DNA of 59,927 bases from an uncultured Oscillospiraceae bacterium (GCA_949841465.1 CATKZW010000012.1:1-59927); one strand, 5' to 3'. Shown: positions 1 to 7,955, counted from the stretch's first letter. The notes: generated from the letters alone by a model not told the origin. Made by a program: numbers and translations.

Positions 1-114
1 TTTGGCTGGCTCGACAAATTCCGCAGACTTTGGAAAAATTGTGAACGCAAACTCTTTATTTCTGCTCAGATTCTTACTTTTGCCCTCATTGCCATCCTTA
101 TCAGAAGATTTTAA
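1..114 (+). CDS. IS5-family transposase, C-terminal fragment (enters from left edge)
   Basis: Frame 1 is open from the first base to TAA at 112-114 and encodes 37 residues. It begins FGWLDKFRRLWKNCERKL and ends in a hydrophobic stretch followed by RRF. This resembles the C-terminal end of IS5-family DDE transposases, where a FxWLxxxRRLxKxxER segment precedes a hydrophobic helix ending in LLRR. The rest of the gene lies outside the window, so completeness cannot be judged. The base composition is AT-richer than the neighbouring GH94 gene, as expected for a mobile element. The family call rests on memory of the C-terminal motif only. Confidence 0.6.
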   Translation, partial: FGWLDKFRRLWKNCERKLFISAQILTFALIAILIRRF

Positions 115-122
115 ACAGGCTC
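1..122 (+). mobile_element. Right end of an IS5-family insertion sequence
   Basis: The transposase fragment is followed within 8 bases by AAACAGGCTC (113-122). Its reverse complement, GAGCCTGTTT, resembles terminal inverted repeats of IS5-group elements. The next three bases, TTA (123-125), could be a 3-bp target duplication and are also the stop codon of the minus-strand GH94 gene. The element would then end exactly at that gene's stop. The left end is not in the window, so the repeat pair cannot be confirmed. Confidence 0.45.
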
Positions 123-2456
123 TTACATTTTATCACTGGCGCTGACGTTGCAGACGACGGAGGCCACGCCCTTCTCCACCCCCTGGGGGTTCCGGACGGT
201 GATGCGGTATTCCGCGCCCCGCCATACCCGGGTGATTTTGAATTTCTTCCAGTCCGCCGGGACGCAGGGGTCGATGAGCAGCCCGCCGAACTGGGGCCGC
301 ACCCCCAGAATGTACCGGGTGGCGGCAAAGTAGCTCCAGCCGCCTGAGCCGGTCATGAAGGGGTGGCGGGCCCGACCGAAGGCGGTGTGGTCGGGGCCCA
401 TGACAAACTGGCAGTAGGAATAGGGTTCGCTCTGCCGCACCTCAATTTTGTCGTTCTGCGCCGCCGGACACAAGGCCCGATAGAATTTCATGGCCCGCGC
501 CCCCTGGCCCAGCGCAGCCTCCGCGCACCAGGCCCAGGGGTTGGGATGGGAGAAGATGGAGCCGTTTTCCTTCACGCCGGGGTAAACCCGGGTGATGAAG
601 CCGATGGCGTCGTCCGGCTTGGTGTAGGATGGGGCGTTGAGCCTGAGGCCGTATTCCGTATACAGATGCTGGTCCACCGCGTCCATGGCCTTGACGGCCC
701 GCTCGCGAGAGGCCGCGCCGGAGAGCACCGCCCAGGCGTTGCTCTCCAGGTGGACCCGGCCCTCGGCGTCGGAATGGGCGCCGATCTTCCGCCCGTCGGC
801 GGTGATGCCCCGGATGTACCACGCCCCGTCCCACAGCTCCCGCTCACAGGTTTCTATGGCGGACCGGCGCATGGCCTCATAGCGGGCCGCGTCCTCATCC
901 CGGCCCAGGGCATGGGCCGCGTCCACAAAGTGCCCCAGCGCCCACACGTGAAGGAAGGACACCATGGCGCTCTCCCCGCCCCCCAGGTTCAGGCAGTCGT
1001 TCCAGTCCGCCCGCAGGCCCTTGCAGACGCCGTGGGCCCCCACCTGGGCGGCGGAGAAGTCCAGAATCTTTTTCAGGTGCTCGTAGACCGTCCCCTCGCC
1101 GCCGTCGGCGTAGCCCGCGGTTTCGTCGAAGAAGGACAGCTCCCCCGTCTCCCGGACGTACTCGGCCACCGCCGCCACCAGCCACAGCGCGTCGTCGGCG
1201 CAGGCGTCCTCCAGGCCGTGGACGATGGACGCCTTGTCCGGCGTGGGAATGACGGTGGGGGACTTATAGGCGGGTTTTTCGGGCTGGGGGCCGAACCAGG
1301 CGGGGTCAAACAGGTGCAGGCCGTAGCCCTGGGTGGTGAGCCCCTGCATGAGCTGCATGATGCGCTTTCGGCACCCCGGCCGGTTGGAGTGGGGGATGGT
1401 CATGGCGTCCTGGGCGGTGTCCCGGTAGCCCAGGCCGGTGCGCCCTCCCACCTCAATGAAGGAGGCGAACCGGGAGAACATCACGTTGATCTCACTCTGG
1501 TACAGCGTCCAGGTGTTGAGCATCACGTCCATGTCCGGGTCGGGGGTGGACACCTGGAGCTTGGACAGCTTGTCGTCCCAGTACCGCGCCAGATCGGCCA
1601 GGGCGGCGTCCACCGCGGCGGGGCGGCGGTACTTCTCCCGCACGCGCCTGCCCTCCTCCCGGCCCCCCTCGCCCAGCATCCAGGTGAGCCGGGCGGTCTC
1701 CCCGGGGGCCAGGGTGAGGCGCTTTTGCAGGACGGCGCAGTGGTTGTCCCCTTTCTCAAAGGAGGAGAAGCACGTCCCCCGCTCCACCGCCAGGGGGTTG
1801 GCCTCCGTGCGGTAGGGGCCCAGGAAGCTGTCCCGGAGGCAGTCGAAGCCGTCCGGCTCAAAGGAGGCCGCCATGAACTGGTGGGCGTGCTCATAGAACA
1901 GCTCGTAATCGATGATGCCGTTGGCGTAATCGCTTCCGGCGCAGTACAGCGACATCTGGAAGTTCTGGTTGTCGATGGGAATCTGGTGGTAGGAAAACTC
2001 GGCGTAGGAGTATACGCTCAGCGAGCGGGGCCGGTCCCCGGCGTTTTCCAGGGACAGATCCCACAGCTCCACCGCATCCCCGCGGGGGATGAACAGGGTC
2101 TGGGCGGCGTTGATCCCGCGGCGGGCGCACTCGTACACCGAATAGCTCAGGCCGTGGCGGCAGCGGTAGTCCTTCAAGTCCCCGCCGCAGGGCTGCCAGG
2201 ACGCCGACCAGAACTCCCCCGTCTCGTCGTCCCGGAGGTAGACGTAGTGCCCAGGGCGGTCCATGGGCACCCCGTTGGGCCGGAAGCGGGTGATCCGGTG
2301 GTGCTCCGGGCTCTTGTAAAAAAGGTAGCCCCCGGCGGTGTGGTTGACCACGGCGGCCAGATCCTCCACCCCCAGGTAGTTGGTCCAGGACACGGGCACA
2401 TCCACCCGGTCGATGACATATTCCCGCTTTTTCTGGTCAAAGTGACCGTATTTCAT
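123..2456 (-). CDS. GH94-family glycoside phosphorylase (cellobiose/chitobiose phosphorylase-like)
   Basis: A protein of 777 residues that by family would cleave a beta-linked disaccharide with phosphate to give a sugar 1-phosphate. It has the N-terminal beta-sandwich region typical of GH94 (MKYGHFDQKKREYVI, then YLRDDETGEFWSASWQP). An (alpha/alpha)6 catalytic domain follows, with RADWNDCLNLGGGES carrying the presumed general-acid Asp, and the conserved KENGSIFSHPNPWAW segment lies further on. The ATG at 2456 is preferred over a start 33 bases upstream because an AGGGGGG ribosome site precedes it. There is no signal peptide, so the enzyme is cytoplasmic. Substrate (cellobiose, chitobiose or another) cannot be set from sequence. 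An IS end abuts the stop codon. Confidence 0.88.
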   Translation of the reverse strand: MKYGHFDQKKREYVIDRVDVPVSWTNYLGVEDLAAVVNHTAGGYLFYKSPEHHRITRFRPNGVPMDRPGHYVYLRDDETGEFWSASWQPCGGDLKDYRCRHGLSYSVYECARRGINAAQTLFIPRGDAVELWDLSLENAGDRPRSLSVYSYAEFSYHQIPIDNQNFQMSLYCAGSDYANGIIDYELFYEHAHQFMAASFEPDGFDCLRDSFLGPYRTEANPLAVERGTCFSSFEKGDNHCAVLQKRLTLAPGETARLTWMLGEGGREEGRRVREKYRRPAAVDAALADLARYWDDKLSKLQVSTPDPDMDVMLNTWTLYQSEINVMFSRFASFIEVGGRTGLGYRDTAQDAMTIPHSNRPGCRKRIMQLMQGLTTQGYGLHLFDPAWFGPQPEKPAYKSPTVIPTPDKASIVHGLEDACADDALWLVAAVAEYVRETGELSFFDETAGYADGGEGTVYEHLKKILDFSAAQVGAHGVCKGLRADWNDCLNLGGGESAMVSFLHVWALGHFVDAAHALGRDEDAARYEAMRRSAIETCERELWDGAWYIRGITADGRKIGAHSDAEGRVHLESNAWAVLSGAASRERAVKAMDAVDQHLYTEYGLRLNAPSYTKPDDAIGFITRVYPGVKENGSIFSHPNPWAWCAEAALGQGARAMKFYRALCPAAQNDKIEVRQSEPYSYCQFVMGPDHTAFGRARHPFMTGSGGWSYFAATRYILGVRPQFGGLLIDPCVPADWKKFKITRVWRGAEYRITVRNPQGVEKGVASVVCNVSASDKM

Positions 2457-2503
2457 AGCTGTCCCCCCTGAGCATCCGGTTTTTCTCACAAGTCCATGAC
2501 CTT

Positions 2504-2514
2504 ATTATAGCAGA
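2504..2514 (-). promoter_or_regulatory. Extended -10 promoter for the GH94 gene
   Basis: Read on the minus strand, this is TCTGCTATAAT: a perfect TATAAT preceded by the TGn extension. It lies about 50 bases upstream of the GH94 start. No good -35 hexamer is seen, which is typical of extended -10 promoters. Confidence 0.5.
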
Positions 2515-2552
2515 CGAGGGGCGGGGCGCTATGGTGATTTATGCGTTCTTTT

Positions 2553-2572
2553 GCCGCTGGTTGTCCAGCGGC
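2553..2572. repeat. Hairpin downstream of the small ORF
   Basis: GCCGCTGG (2553-2560) pairs perfectly with CCAGCGGC (2565-2572) around a 4-base loop. It lies 14 bases past the stop of the 46-codon minus-strand ORF. Neither side has a real U-tract, so a terminator role is only possible. Confidence 0.4.
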
Positions 2573-2586
2573 AGGCGTTGACGGTC

Positions 2587-2727
2587 TCACGCGCTGGTGT
2601 TCAGGCCCCTGCGCACCCCGGCGGCGGTCATCTCCAGCTCCCGCTTTTCAGGCTCATATTTGGTCATATAGCCGGCATACGCCCCTGTCACGCGGACAGA
2701 GGCGGAATTGACCGGCAGATCGGACAC
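2587..2727 (-). CDS. Small hypothetical protein, 46 residues, GTG start
   Basis: An unannotated short reading frame with a strong ribosome site, AGGAGG (complement of 2735-2740), seven bases before a GTG at 2727. The product starts VSDLPVNSASVRVTGAYAGY and continues with the charged segment MTKYEPEKRELEM. It has no signal peptide or membrane segment, and I do not recognise a family. It lies between the divergently placed GH94 and cysteine desulfurase genes and is followed by a hairpin. The consensus ribosome site argues that it is translated. It could also be the remnant of a longer gene. Confidence 0.45.
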   Translation of the reverse strand: MSDLPVNSASVRVTGAYAGYMTKYEPEKRELEMTAAGVRRGLNTSA

Positions 2728-2771
2728 GAGAAAGCCTCCTCATGTTCAAGGGAAAACCGCCCGTCCCCCCG

Positions 2772-2800
2772 TTGACTTTCCGGGCGGAACACAGTACAAT
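2772..2800 (+). promoter_or_regulatory. Sigma-A promoter for the cysteine desulfurase gene
   Basis: TTGACT (2772-2777) and TACAAT (2795-2800) are separated by 17 bases, 34 bases upstream of the ATG. This is close to the vegetative consensus and should drive the desulfurase and possibly the MATE gene behind it. Confidence 0.65.
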
Positions 2801-2833
2801 ACTAGGACTGCCAGCTTACAGGAGGAAACCGCC

Positions 2834-3976
2834 ATGGAACAAAACCTCATCTATTTTGACTACGCCGCCACCACCCCCGTGCGCCCCGAGGCCGCGGACG
2901 CCCTGGCGGAAGCCCTCCGGCGGTTCGGCAACCCCTCCTCCCGCTACGCCTGCGGCCGGGAGGCCGCCCGGCGGGTGAAGGAGGACCGGGAGAGCGTGGC
3001 TCAGGCCATGGGCTGTGCCCCTGCCGAGCTGTATTTCACCTCCTGCGGCACCGAGAGCGACAACTGGGCCATCCGCCGGGGGGTGGAGGTCAACCACCGG
3101 AAGGGGAAGCACATCGTCACCACCGCCGTCGAGCACGCCGCCGTGCTGGAGACCTGCAAGGACCTGGAGCGTCAGGGGTATGAGGTCACCTATCTGAAGC
3201 CCGACCGGGCGGGAAGAGTGACGGTCGGGCAGCTCACCGCCGCCCTGCGGCCGGACACCGCGCTGGTGTCCATGATGCTGGTGAACAACGAGACGGGGGT
3301 GATCCTCCCTGTGGGGGAGTGCGTCAAGGCTGTGAAAGCCTGTGACCCCGCCATCCTGTTCCACTGCGACGGTGTGCAGGGCTTTTTGAAAACGCCGGAC
3401 CCCCTGGCTCGCCTGGGCGCTGATCTTGTGGCCATCAGCGGACACAAGATCGGCGCGCCAAAGGGCATCGGGGCGCTGTACATCAAAAAGGGGGTGCGCC
3501 TGCGCCCCCTGCTCACCGGGGGCGGCCAGGAGGAGGGGCTGCGCTCCGGCACCGAGGCCACGGCCCAGATCGCCGCCTTCGCCGCCGCCGTCCGGGCCAA
3601 CGCGGCGGACCCCGGCCGCCTGGAGCGGGCCGCCGCCATCAAGGAATACACCCTCACTCGGCTGAAAGCCGCCCTGCCCGGGCTGGAGGTCATCTCCGCC
3701 GGGGACGCGCCCCACATCTGCGCCGTCACCCTCCCCGGCTACAAGAGCGAGGTCGTCGTCCGGGTGCTGGGGGATCAAGGCGTGTGCGTCGCCTCCGGCT
3801 CTGCCTGCCACAGGGGGAAGCCCAGCCACGTCTTCGCCGCCATGAGCCTGCCCAAGCCCTGGCTGGACGGGGCCCTGCGGCTGTCCTTCTCCCCGGATTC
3901 CACCAGGGAGGAGGCGGACGGGCTGGTCCGCGCCTTGAAGGGCGCGGCGGACAGCCTGTTCACCACGCTGTCATAA
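2834..3976 (+). CDS. Cysteine desulfurase (NifS/IscS family)
   Basis: A PLP enzyme of 380 residues that would remove sulfur from L-cysteine for Fe-S cluster or thio-cofactor assembly. The N-terminus IYFDYAATTPVRPEA is the family signature. HCDGVQG and SGHKIGAPKGIGALY hold the PLP-contacting Asp region and the Schiff-base Lys. VASGSACHRGKPSH contains the catalytic Cys. The ATG at 2834 follows an AGGAGG site; the longer upstream reading has no ribosome site. No IscU or regulator gene is adjacent, and the next gene is a MATE exporter, so the acceptor is unknown. The family is clear; the NifS versus IscS versus CsdA subtype is not. Confidence 0.9.
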   Translation: MEQNLIYFDYAATTPVRPEAADALAEALRRFGNPSSRYACGREAARRVKEDRESVAQAMGCAPAELYFTSCGTESDNWAIRRGVEVNHRKGKHIVTTAVEHAAVLETCKDLERQGYEVTYLKPDRAGRVTVGQLTAALRPDTALVSMMLVNNETGVILPVGECVKAVKACDPAILFHCDGVQGFLKTPDPLARLGADLVAISGHKIGAPKGIGALYIKKGVRLRPLLTGGGQEEGLRSGTEATAQIAAFAAAVRANAADPGRLERAAAIKEYTLTRLKAALPGLEVISAGDAPHICAVTLPGYKSEVVVRVLGDQGVCVASGSACHRGKPSHVFAAMSLPKPWLDGALRLSFSPDSTREEADGLVRALKGAADSLFTTLS

Positions 3977-4072
3977 GGCATCGCGTGCTCCTCGTCCCCC
4001 GCGGGGCGGAGCGCGCGCAAATCACGATTACCGGCACGAATCGCCGGTGAGGCAAAGGAGCTTCCAACCAAC

Positions 4073-5467
4073 ATGTTCAAACTATTCCGGCGGGAGGCGG
4101 GCTTCTACCGCAAATTGCTGGCGCTGGCCCTGCCCATCCTGCTTCAAAACCTCATCACCAACTCCCTGGGCCTGGTGGACACCTTCATGGTGGGCACCAT
4201 GGGCCAGGGTCCCCTGGCGGGGGTCACCCTGGCCAACATCCCCGTCTTCGTGGTCCAGCTCATGATGTTCGGCATCCAGAGCGGCTCCTCCGTCCTCATC
4301 AGCCAGTACTGGGGCAAGGGGGACAGGGCGGCCATTAACCGGGTCATGGGTATCGGCATGTACGCCGCCGGGGCCATCGGGCTGGTGTTCGCCCTCATCA
4401 TGGGCTTCCTGCCCAGCCAGTTCATGTCCCTGTTCGGCAGCGACCCCCAAGTCATCGCCACCGCCGCCCGGTACGCCCGGATTGTGGGCTGGTCCTACTT
4501 CTTCGACAGCTTCGTCCAGGTCTACAACGGCGTGCACCGGGCCATGGGCGACCCCAGGCGGGGGCTGTACATCCTGGGCGTGTCCATGGCCTGCAACACC
4601 TTCCTCAACTGGGTGTTCATCTTCGGCAATCTGGGCGCGCCCCGGCTGGGGGTGGAGGGCGCGGCCCTGGCCACCCTGCTGGCCCGGGTCGTCTCCTGTG
4701 CCATCGCCATCGGCTGGGCCGTCCGGGACAGGCGCTTTCGTATCGACCCCGCCCTGCTTTTCCGCCCCGGCGGGGAGATGACCCGGCGGTTCGTCCGCTT
4801 TGCCACCCCGGTGATGTGCAACGAGACCTTCTGGGGGCTGGGCACCTCCCTGTTCCCCACCATCATGGGCCACATGGACGGCTCGGAGGAGATCCTGGCC
4901 GCCTACGCCATCGCGGGCAACATCACCAACCTGTGCACCGTGGGCGTGTTTGCCATCGCGGGCACCGCCGCCATCTTGGTGGGCCAGGAGATCGGCTCGG
5001 GCAACGCCGACAGGGTGTACTCCCTGGGCGGGCTGCTGGACGCGCTGGCGTTCCTCTTCGGCATGGCGGCGGGGGCGGTGTTCCTGGCCCTGCTCCACTT
5101 CTTTATCGTGCCGGTGCTCTATCCCCTGTTCAAGCTCACCCCCTCGGCGGGGGACATCTGCACCATGATGCTCACCCTGGTGTTCCTTTTCCTGCCCCTG
5201 CGGTCCTTCGACACCACCAACATTGTGGGAGTGCTCCGGGGCGGCGGCGACGTGCGGGCCGCCACCATCATCGACCTGCTCCCCCTGTGGGTGATCTCCC
5301 TGCCCCTGGCCGCCCTGGCCGGGCTGGTGCTCCAGGCGGGCATTTTGTGGGTGTACGTGAGCATGATGAGTGAAAACGTGGTGAAGAGCCTGGTGGGCTT
5401 CCTGCGCTACCGGACCGGCAGGTGGGTCCGGGACGTGACCCTCCCCGACCTGCGGGAAAGGGCGTGA
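4073..5467 (+). CDS. MATE-family multidrug/cation exporter
   Basis: A 464-residue integral membrane protein with about twelve hydrophobic segments. It starts FKLFRREAGFYRKLLALALPI and continues into LITNSLGLVDTFMVG, the usual first MATE helices. MATE proteins export drugs or metabolites using sodium or proton gradients, and the substrate is not predictable here. It lies 96 bases after the desulfurase on the same strand and could share its promoter. An AAAGGAG element sits about 13 bases before the ATG, a little further than usual. It is only distantly like the second MATE gene at 30383-31741, so this is not a recent duplication. Confidence 0.88.
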   Translation: MFKLFRREAGFYRKLLALALPILLQNLITNSLGLVDTFMVGTMGQGPLAGVTLANIPVFVVQLMMFGIQSGSSVLISQYWGKGDRAAINRVMGIGMYAAGAIGLVFALIMGFLPSQFMSLFGSDPQVIATAARYARIVGWSYFFDSFVQVYNGVHRAMGDPRRGLYILGVSMACNTFLNWVFIFGNLGAPRLGVEGAALATLLARVVSCAIAIGWAVRDRRFRIDPALLFRPGGEMTRRFVRFATPVMCNETFWGLGTSLFPTIMGHMDGSEEILAAYAIAGNITNLCTVGVFAIAGTAAILVGQEIGSGNADRVYSLGGLLDALAFLFGMAAGAVFLALLHFFIVPVLYPLFKLTPSAGDICTMMLTLVFLFLPLRSFDTTNIVGVLRGGGDVRAATIIDLLPLWVISLPLAALAGLVLQAGILWVYVSMMSENVVKSLVGFLRYRTGRWVRDVTLPDLRERA

Positions 5468-5495
5468 CGGCTAAAAAAATATTTTTAGAAAGGTA

Positions 5496-5524
5496 TTGCT
5501 TAACGCCCTCAAGTGTGCTACTAT
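5496..5524 (+). promoter_or_regulatory. Sigma-A-like promoter for the Cys/His-rich gene
   Basis: TTGCTT (5496-5501) and TACTAT (5519-5524) are 17 bases apart, about 58 bases before the ATG at 5583. Both hexamers are near-consensus, in a locally AT-rich gap. Confidence 0.5.
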
Positions 5525-5582
5525 GACGATGGCAGTAGTCACAACCCAGTTAGTTCAAGATTATTTTGGAGGTCGAACCATC

Positions 5583-5972
5583 ATGTTTGTCAAGCGTATC
5601 TTACTTTCCGCCTTGACGGCTGTGTGCGCCGTCTCCCTGCTGGTTCCCACCGTCTTTGCGCACGGCGGCTGTCACGGCCGCCGCCGGACCGCCCAGCCCT
5701 GCGCCGTGGAGGACTGCACCCTCACCGGCTGGCACTACCACGACCGGGCCCTGTACTGCGGCCACACCCACGGTCAGGAGCTGTGCGACGGCAGCTGCTT
5801 CCCGCTGTGCGAGGCGGAGGACTGCACCCTCACCGAACGTCATGTCCACGACGGCGTGACCTACTGCGGCGCCGACCACGCCGACGGCTATTGCGACGGG
5901 AGCTGCCCGCTCTACCAGTCTTCCGCCTCCTCCGGCGTTTACTGCGGCGGGCACCACGGCTGCCACCACTGA
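5583..5972 (+). CDS. Secreted Cys/His-rich protein with two tandem repeats
   Basis: A 129-residue protein with a signal peptide: positive KR at 4-5, then a hydrophobic core to about residue 26 ending TVFA. The mature part holds 13 Cys and many His. Residues 40-72 and 76-108 are two copies of one unit with the pattern EDCTLT, H-x-HD, YCG, H, CDGSC. A CGGHHGCHH tail follows. The spacing suggests metal binding or disulfide cross-links outside the membrane. I do not recognise a named family. The ATG at 5583 follows TTTTGGAGG; a longer reading starting at 5496 lacks a ribosome site and would destroy the signal peptide. It appears monocistronic, with its own promoter and terminator. Confidence 0.8.
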   Translation: MFVKRILLSALTAVCAVSLLVPTVFAHGGCHGRRRTAQPCAVEDCTLTGWHYHDRALYCGHTHGQELCDGSCFPLCEAEDCTLTERHVHDGVTYCGADHADGYCDGSCPLYQSSASSGVYCGGHHGCHH

Positions 5973-5997
5973 GCGAACGTAAACATGCACACATGAA

Positions 5998-6026
5998 GGG
6001 CGGGCCTTGAAAAAGGCCCGCCCTTT
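5998..6026. terminator. Intrinsic terminator between the Cys/His-rich gene and spoIIID
   Basis: An 11-bp perfect stem, GGGCGGGCCTT (5998-6008) with AAGGCCCGCCC (6013-6023), has a GAAA loop and TTT on the plus side. It lies between two convergent genes and probably serves both. Confidence 0.75.
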
Positions 6027-6035
6027 GCCATGCGT

Positions 6036-6287
6036 TTATGATTCCCCTTTGTATTTTTTCCTGGTGGCAATTCCACCCCGGATATGGCGCTCCGCCTTGT
6101 TCTCGTTGAGGATTTCCTTCACCTGCTGGTACAGCCCCCGGTTGATGACAGGCAGGCGCTCACTTAGATCCTTGTGCACCGTCGATTTGGAAATCCCGAA
6201 CTTCTGCGCTGCCCCCCGGACGGTGGTCCTGTTCTCAATGATGTACTGGGCCAGCTCGATGGCCCGCTCCTCCATATTGCCTTTCAC
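6036..6287 (-). CDS. spoIIID: Stage III sporulation transcriptional regulator SpoIIID
   Basis: An 83-residue DNA-binding protein that in spore formers acts in the mother cell with sigma-E. The helix-turn-helix is FGISKSTVHKDLSERL, followed by the basic tail ERHIRGGIATRKKYKG, both diagnostic of SpoIIID. A GTG start at 6287 is preferred because GGGAG lies 8 bases upstream; the alternative ATG at 6275 would remove four residues (VKGN) and has a weaker site. The gene shows that the organism belongs to an endospore-forming lineage. It is convergent with the Cys/His-rich gene and downstream of the DUF4015-type gene. Confidence 0.9.
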   Translation of the reverse strand: MKGNMEERAIELAQYIIENRTTVRGAAQKFGISKSTVHKDLSERLPVINRGLYQQVKEILNENKAERHIRGGIATRKKYKGES

Positions 6288-6398
6288 ACCTGCACCACTC
6301 CCATGCTTCTTGCTGCATGGAAAATGGTATGCGCGAAGGCCCGCGGTTATGCCGGGGCTGTCAAACAGGACGCCCACATAGCGGCCGCCTGTGCTTGC

Positions 6399-6429
6399 GC
6401 ACCCAGCGGGCTGACGGCCTGCTGGGTGC
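6399..6429. repeat. Hairpin in the gap between the DUF4015 gene and spoIIID
   Basis: GCACCCAGC (6399-6407) pairs with GCTGGGTGC (6421-6429) around a 13-base loop. On the minus strand no U-tract follows, so it is more likely an RNA structure than a simple terminator. It separates two minus-strand genes. Confidence 0.35.
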
Positions 6430-6485
6430 ACAGACGCGGTTTTTCTTTTCTCAGCTGCTCAGCTATAGGCCTTGCCCGCCGCTGC

Positions 6486-7583
6486 TTACCGATACCAGCT
6501 GCCCGAGGTTTTGCTGGGACACACGATCCGGGCGTCGGTGTTGTCCAGACCGGCGGCAGAGAGGATGGCGGCGTAGTCAGTCCCCTTGACGGGGGCGGGC
6601 AGCCACACCCGCGCGGCGCACTGCGCCAGCCCTGCGGCGGTCACTCCGCTGAGGGCGTTGTCCCCCCGCAGGGCGTCCTCCGTGGTCTGGATGGACAGGG
6701 CCGTGCCCTTCTCCGCCAGCTCCTCCGACAAGCGCTGCCAGAAGGCCGTCACCGGCACGGTCAAATCCTCCGGGCGGTTGTCGCTGACGGCCAGCACCCG
6801 CACCTCGCCTTCGTCAGGGTAGCCCGCGCTGTCCAGCAGAATCTCGTCAAAGCCCATATCGGCCAGCTCCAGGCACAGTGCGGACAGGTAGTCCGCCGCC
6901 TGCTGGCTGGCCGGGCTGGTCCACCCCAGCCCCACCTTGTCGTACCACACGTTGCCGCCCCGGGTCATGATGGAGCCCACCCAATTCCGGGCCAGGACCG
7001 GGTCCCGGAAGCACTGGATCCGGGCCACCATATAAATCTGGCCGGTGTCGGCCAGGGTCCGCACCGCCTGGGCGGTCAGATCGTCGTCGGCGTTGGTGCC
7101 CAGCGTGGCGGCCAGCGGCACCTGAGACTTCCAGGCCAGCTTGCCGTACATGTTCTTCATCTCCACCACCAGGGCCCCGCCGCCGCCGTTCAGCACTGCC
7201 TGGACGGCGGTGCCGCTGCGCAGCTGGGCCGTGGTCACCGTCACCGCGCCGATGGCCGTATATTGGGGCGGCTCCGGCGTGGGCGGCGGGGTGGGGTCCA
7301 CCTCCAGGGTGGGCTCCACGGTGATGACCACAGGATCGGTGACCACCTCCAGGGGGTCGGAGGCGATGACAGGCGGGGGCGTCTCCGCCTGGGCCCAGGG
7401 CCAGTGGACAATCACCCCGTTGGGGGTGTATTCCAGATACTGGCTCATAAAGGCCATAACGCCCACGCCCGCCGCCAGCAGCACCGCCAGCAGCGCGATG
7501 ATAAACAACAGCACCGTCCGGGCGCGGCCTCCGCCCCGGCCATGGTATTCGCTATATCCATATGAGTTCCTGCGTCCGCTCAT
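6486..7583 (-). CDS. Membrane-anchored putative glycoside hydrolase (DUF4015 type)
   Basis: A 365-residue protein with a short basic, Gly/Arg/Tyr-rich N-terminus and one transmembrane anchor at about residues 23-46 (TVLLFIIALLAVLLAAGVGV). A Pro/Thr-rich linker (TPPPTPEPPQ) follows, then an extracellular domain. That domain reads like the DUF4015 putative glycosyl-hydrolase TIM barrel: VVEMKNMYGKLAW near its start, ARIQCFRDPVLA in the middle, and MGFDEILLDSAGYPDEG. A cell-wall or glycan role is likely but unproven. A sigma-A-like promoter sits about 185 bases upstream with a hairpin in the leader. Confidence 0.7.
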   Translation of the reverse strand: MSGRRNSYGYSEYHGRGGGRARTVLLFIIALLAVLLAAGVGVMAFMSQYLEYTPNGVIVHWPWAQAETPPPVIASDPLEVVTDPVVITVEPTLEVDPTPPPTPEPPQYTAIGAVTVTTAQLRSGTAVQAVLNGGGGALVVEMKNMYGKLAWKSQVPLAATLGTNADDDLTAQAVRTLADTGQIYMVARIQCFRDPVLARNWVGSIMTRGGNVWYDKVGLGWTSPASQQAADYLSALCLELADMGFDEILLDSAGYPDEGEVRVLAVSDNRPEDLTVPVTAFWQRLSEELAEKGTALSIQTTEDALRGDNALSGVTAAGLAQCAARVWLPAPVKGTDYAAILSAAGLDNTDARIVCPSKTSGSWYR

Positions 7584-7694
7584 AATGACTCCCCCAGGAG
7601 GCCGCGCGCCGTACGCAGGCCCCGTGTGTGATGCAGCCCGCTGGGGAGGCCCGCTCCCGCACGGACATATGTTTCACATTTCTCCTGAAACAGG

Positions 7695-7721
7695 AAAAAG
7701 CGGCATAAATTTCCGCTTTTT
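7695..7721. repeat. Leader hairpin with flanking A- and T-runs
   Basis: AAAAAGCGG (7695-7703) pairs with CCGCTTTTT (7713-7721) around a 9-base loop. It lies between the candidate minus promoter and the start of the DUF4015 gene. With a short GC core and T-runs in both directions it could act as a weak terminator or attenuator. Confidence 0.45.
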
Positions 7722-7767
7722 GTATCAAATTTCCAATTCGGCATACGCTATGAAAATGACCGGTGAT

Positions 7768-7797
7768 ATTATACCACAATCCTCCGCCTAATTCCAA
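7768..7797 (-). promoter_or_regulatory. Sigma-A-like promoter for the DUF4015 gene
   Basis: On the minus strand, TTGGAA (complement of 7792-7797) and TATAAT (complement of 7768-7773) are separated by 18 bases. The -10 is perfect. It faces the gene starting at 7583. Confidence 0.55.
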
Positions 7798-7854
7798 CTG
7801 TAAAATGCGGATTTTTATGAAAAGTTTGCAAAATTCCTTTGGCGAAAAGGACAA

Positions 7855-7955
7855 CGCGGCATCGCATAAACCATGCCGCGTGCGCTGGGCGGCGCAGAAG
7901 CCGCGTAAAGCGGAAGGGCTTGCCCCCTGCTGTCCACAGGAAACAAGCCCTTCCG
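7855..7955. repeat. Two tandem perfect hairpins in the 7584-8080 intergenic gap
   Basis: This 497-base gap has no convincing gene; the reading frames through it show no family or ribosome-site support. It holds CGCGGCAT (7855-7862) pairing with ATGCCGCG (7873-7880), and a 12-bp perfect stem, CGGAAGGGCTTG (7911-7922) with CAAGCCCTTCCG (7944-7955). Read on the minus strand, downstream of uxaB, the first-listed stem comes last and is followed by TTGTCCTTTT. The pair may therefore end the uxa transcript, or form a stable 3' end or small RNA. Confidence 0.45.

Noticed and set aside
363-2471. 702-residue plus-strand open frame
   Set aside because: It is antisense to the GH94 gene, shows only Gly/Val/Pro/His-rich shadow composition and has no ribosome site or family match.
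5998-7955. Possible CRISPR or repeat array from clustered hairpins
   Set aside because: The hairpins differ in sequence and spacing; there are no direct repeats with regular spacers and no cas genes.
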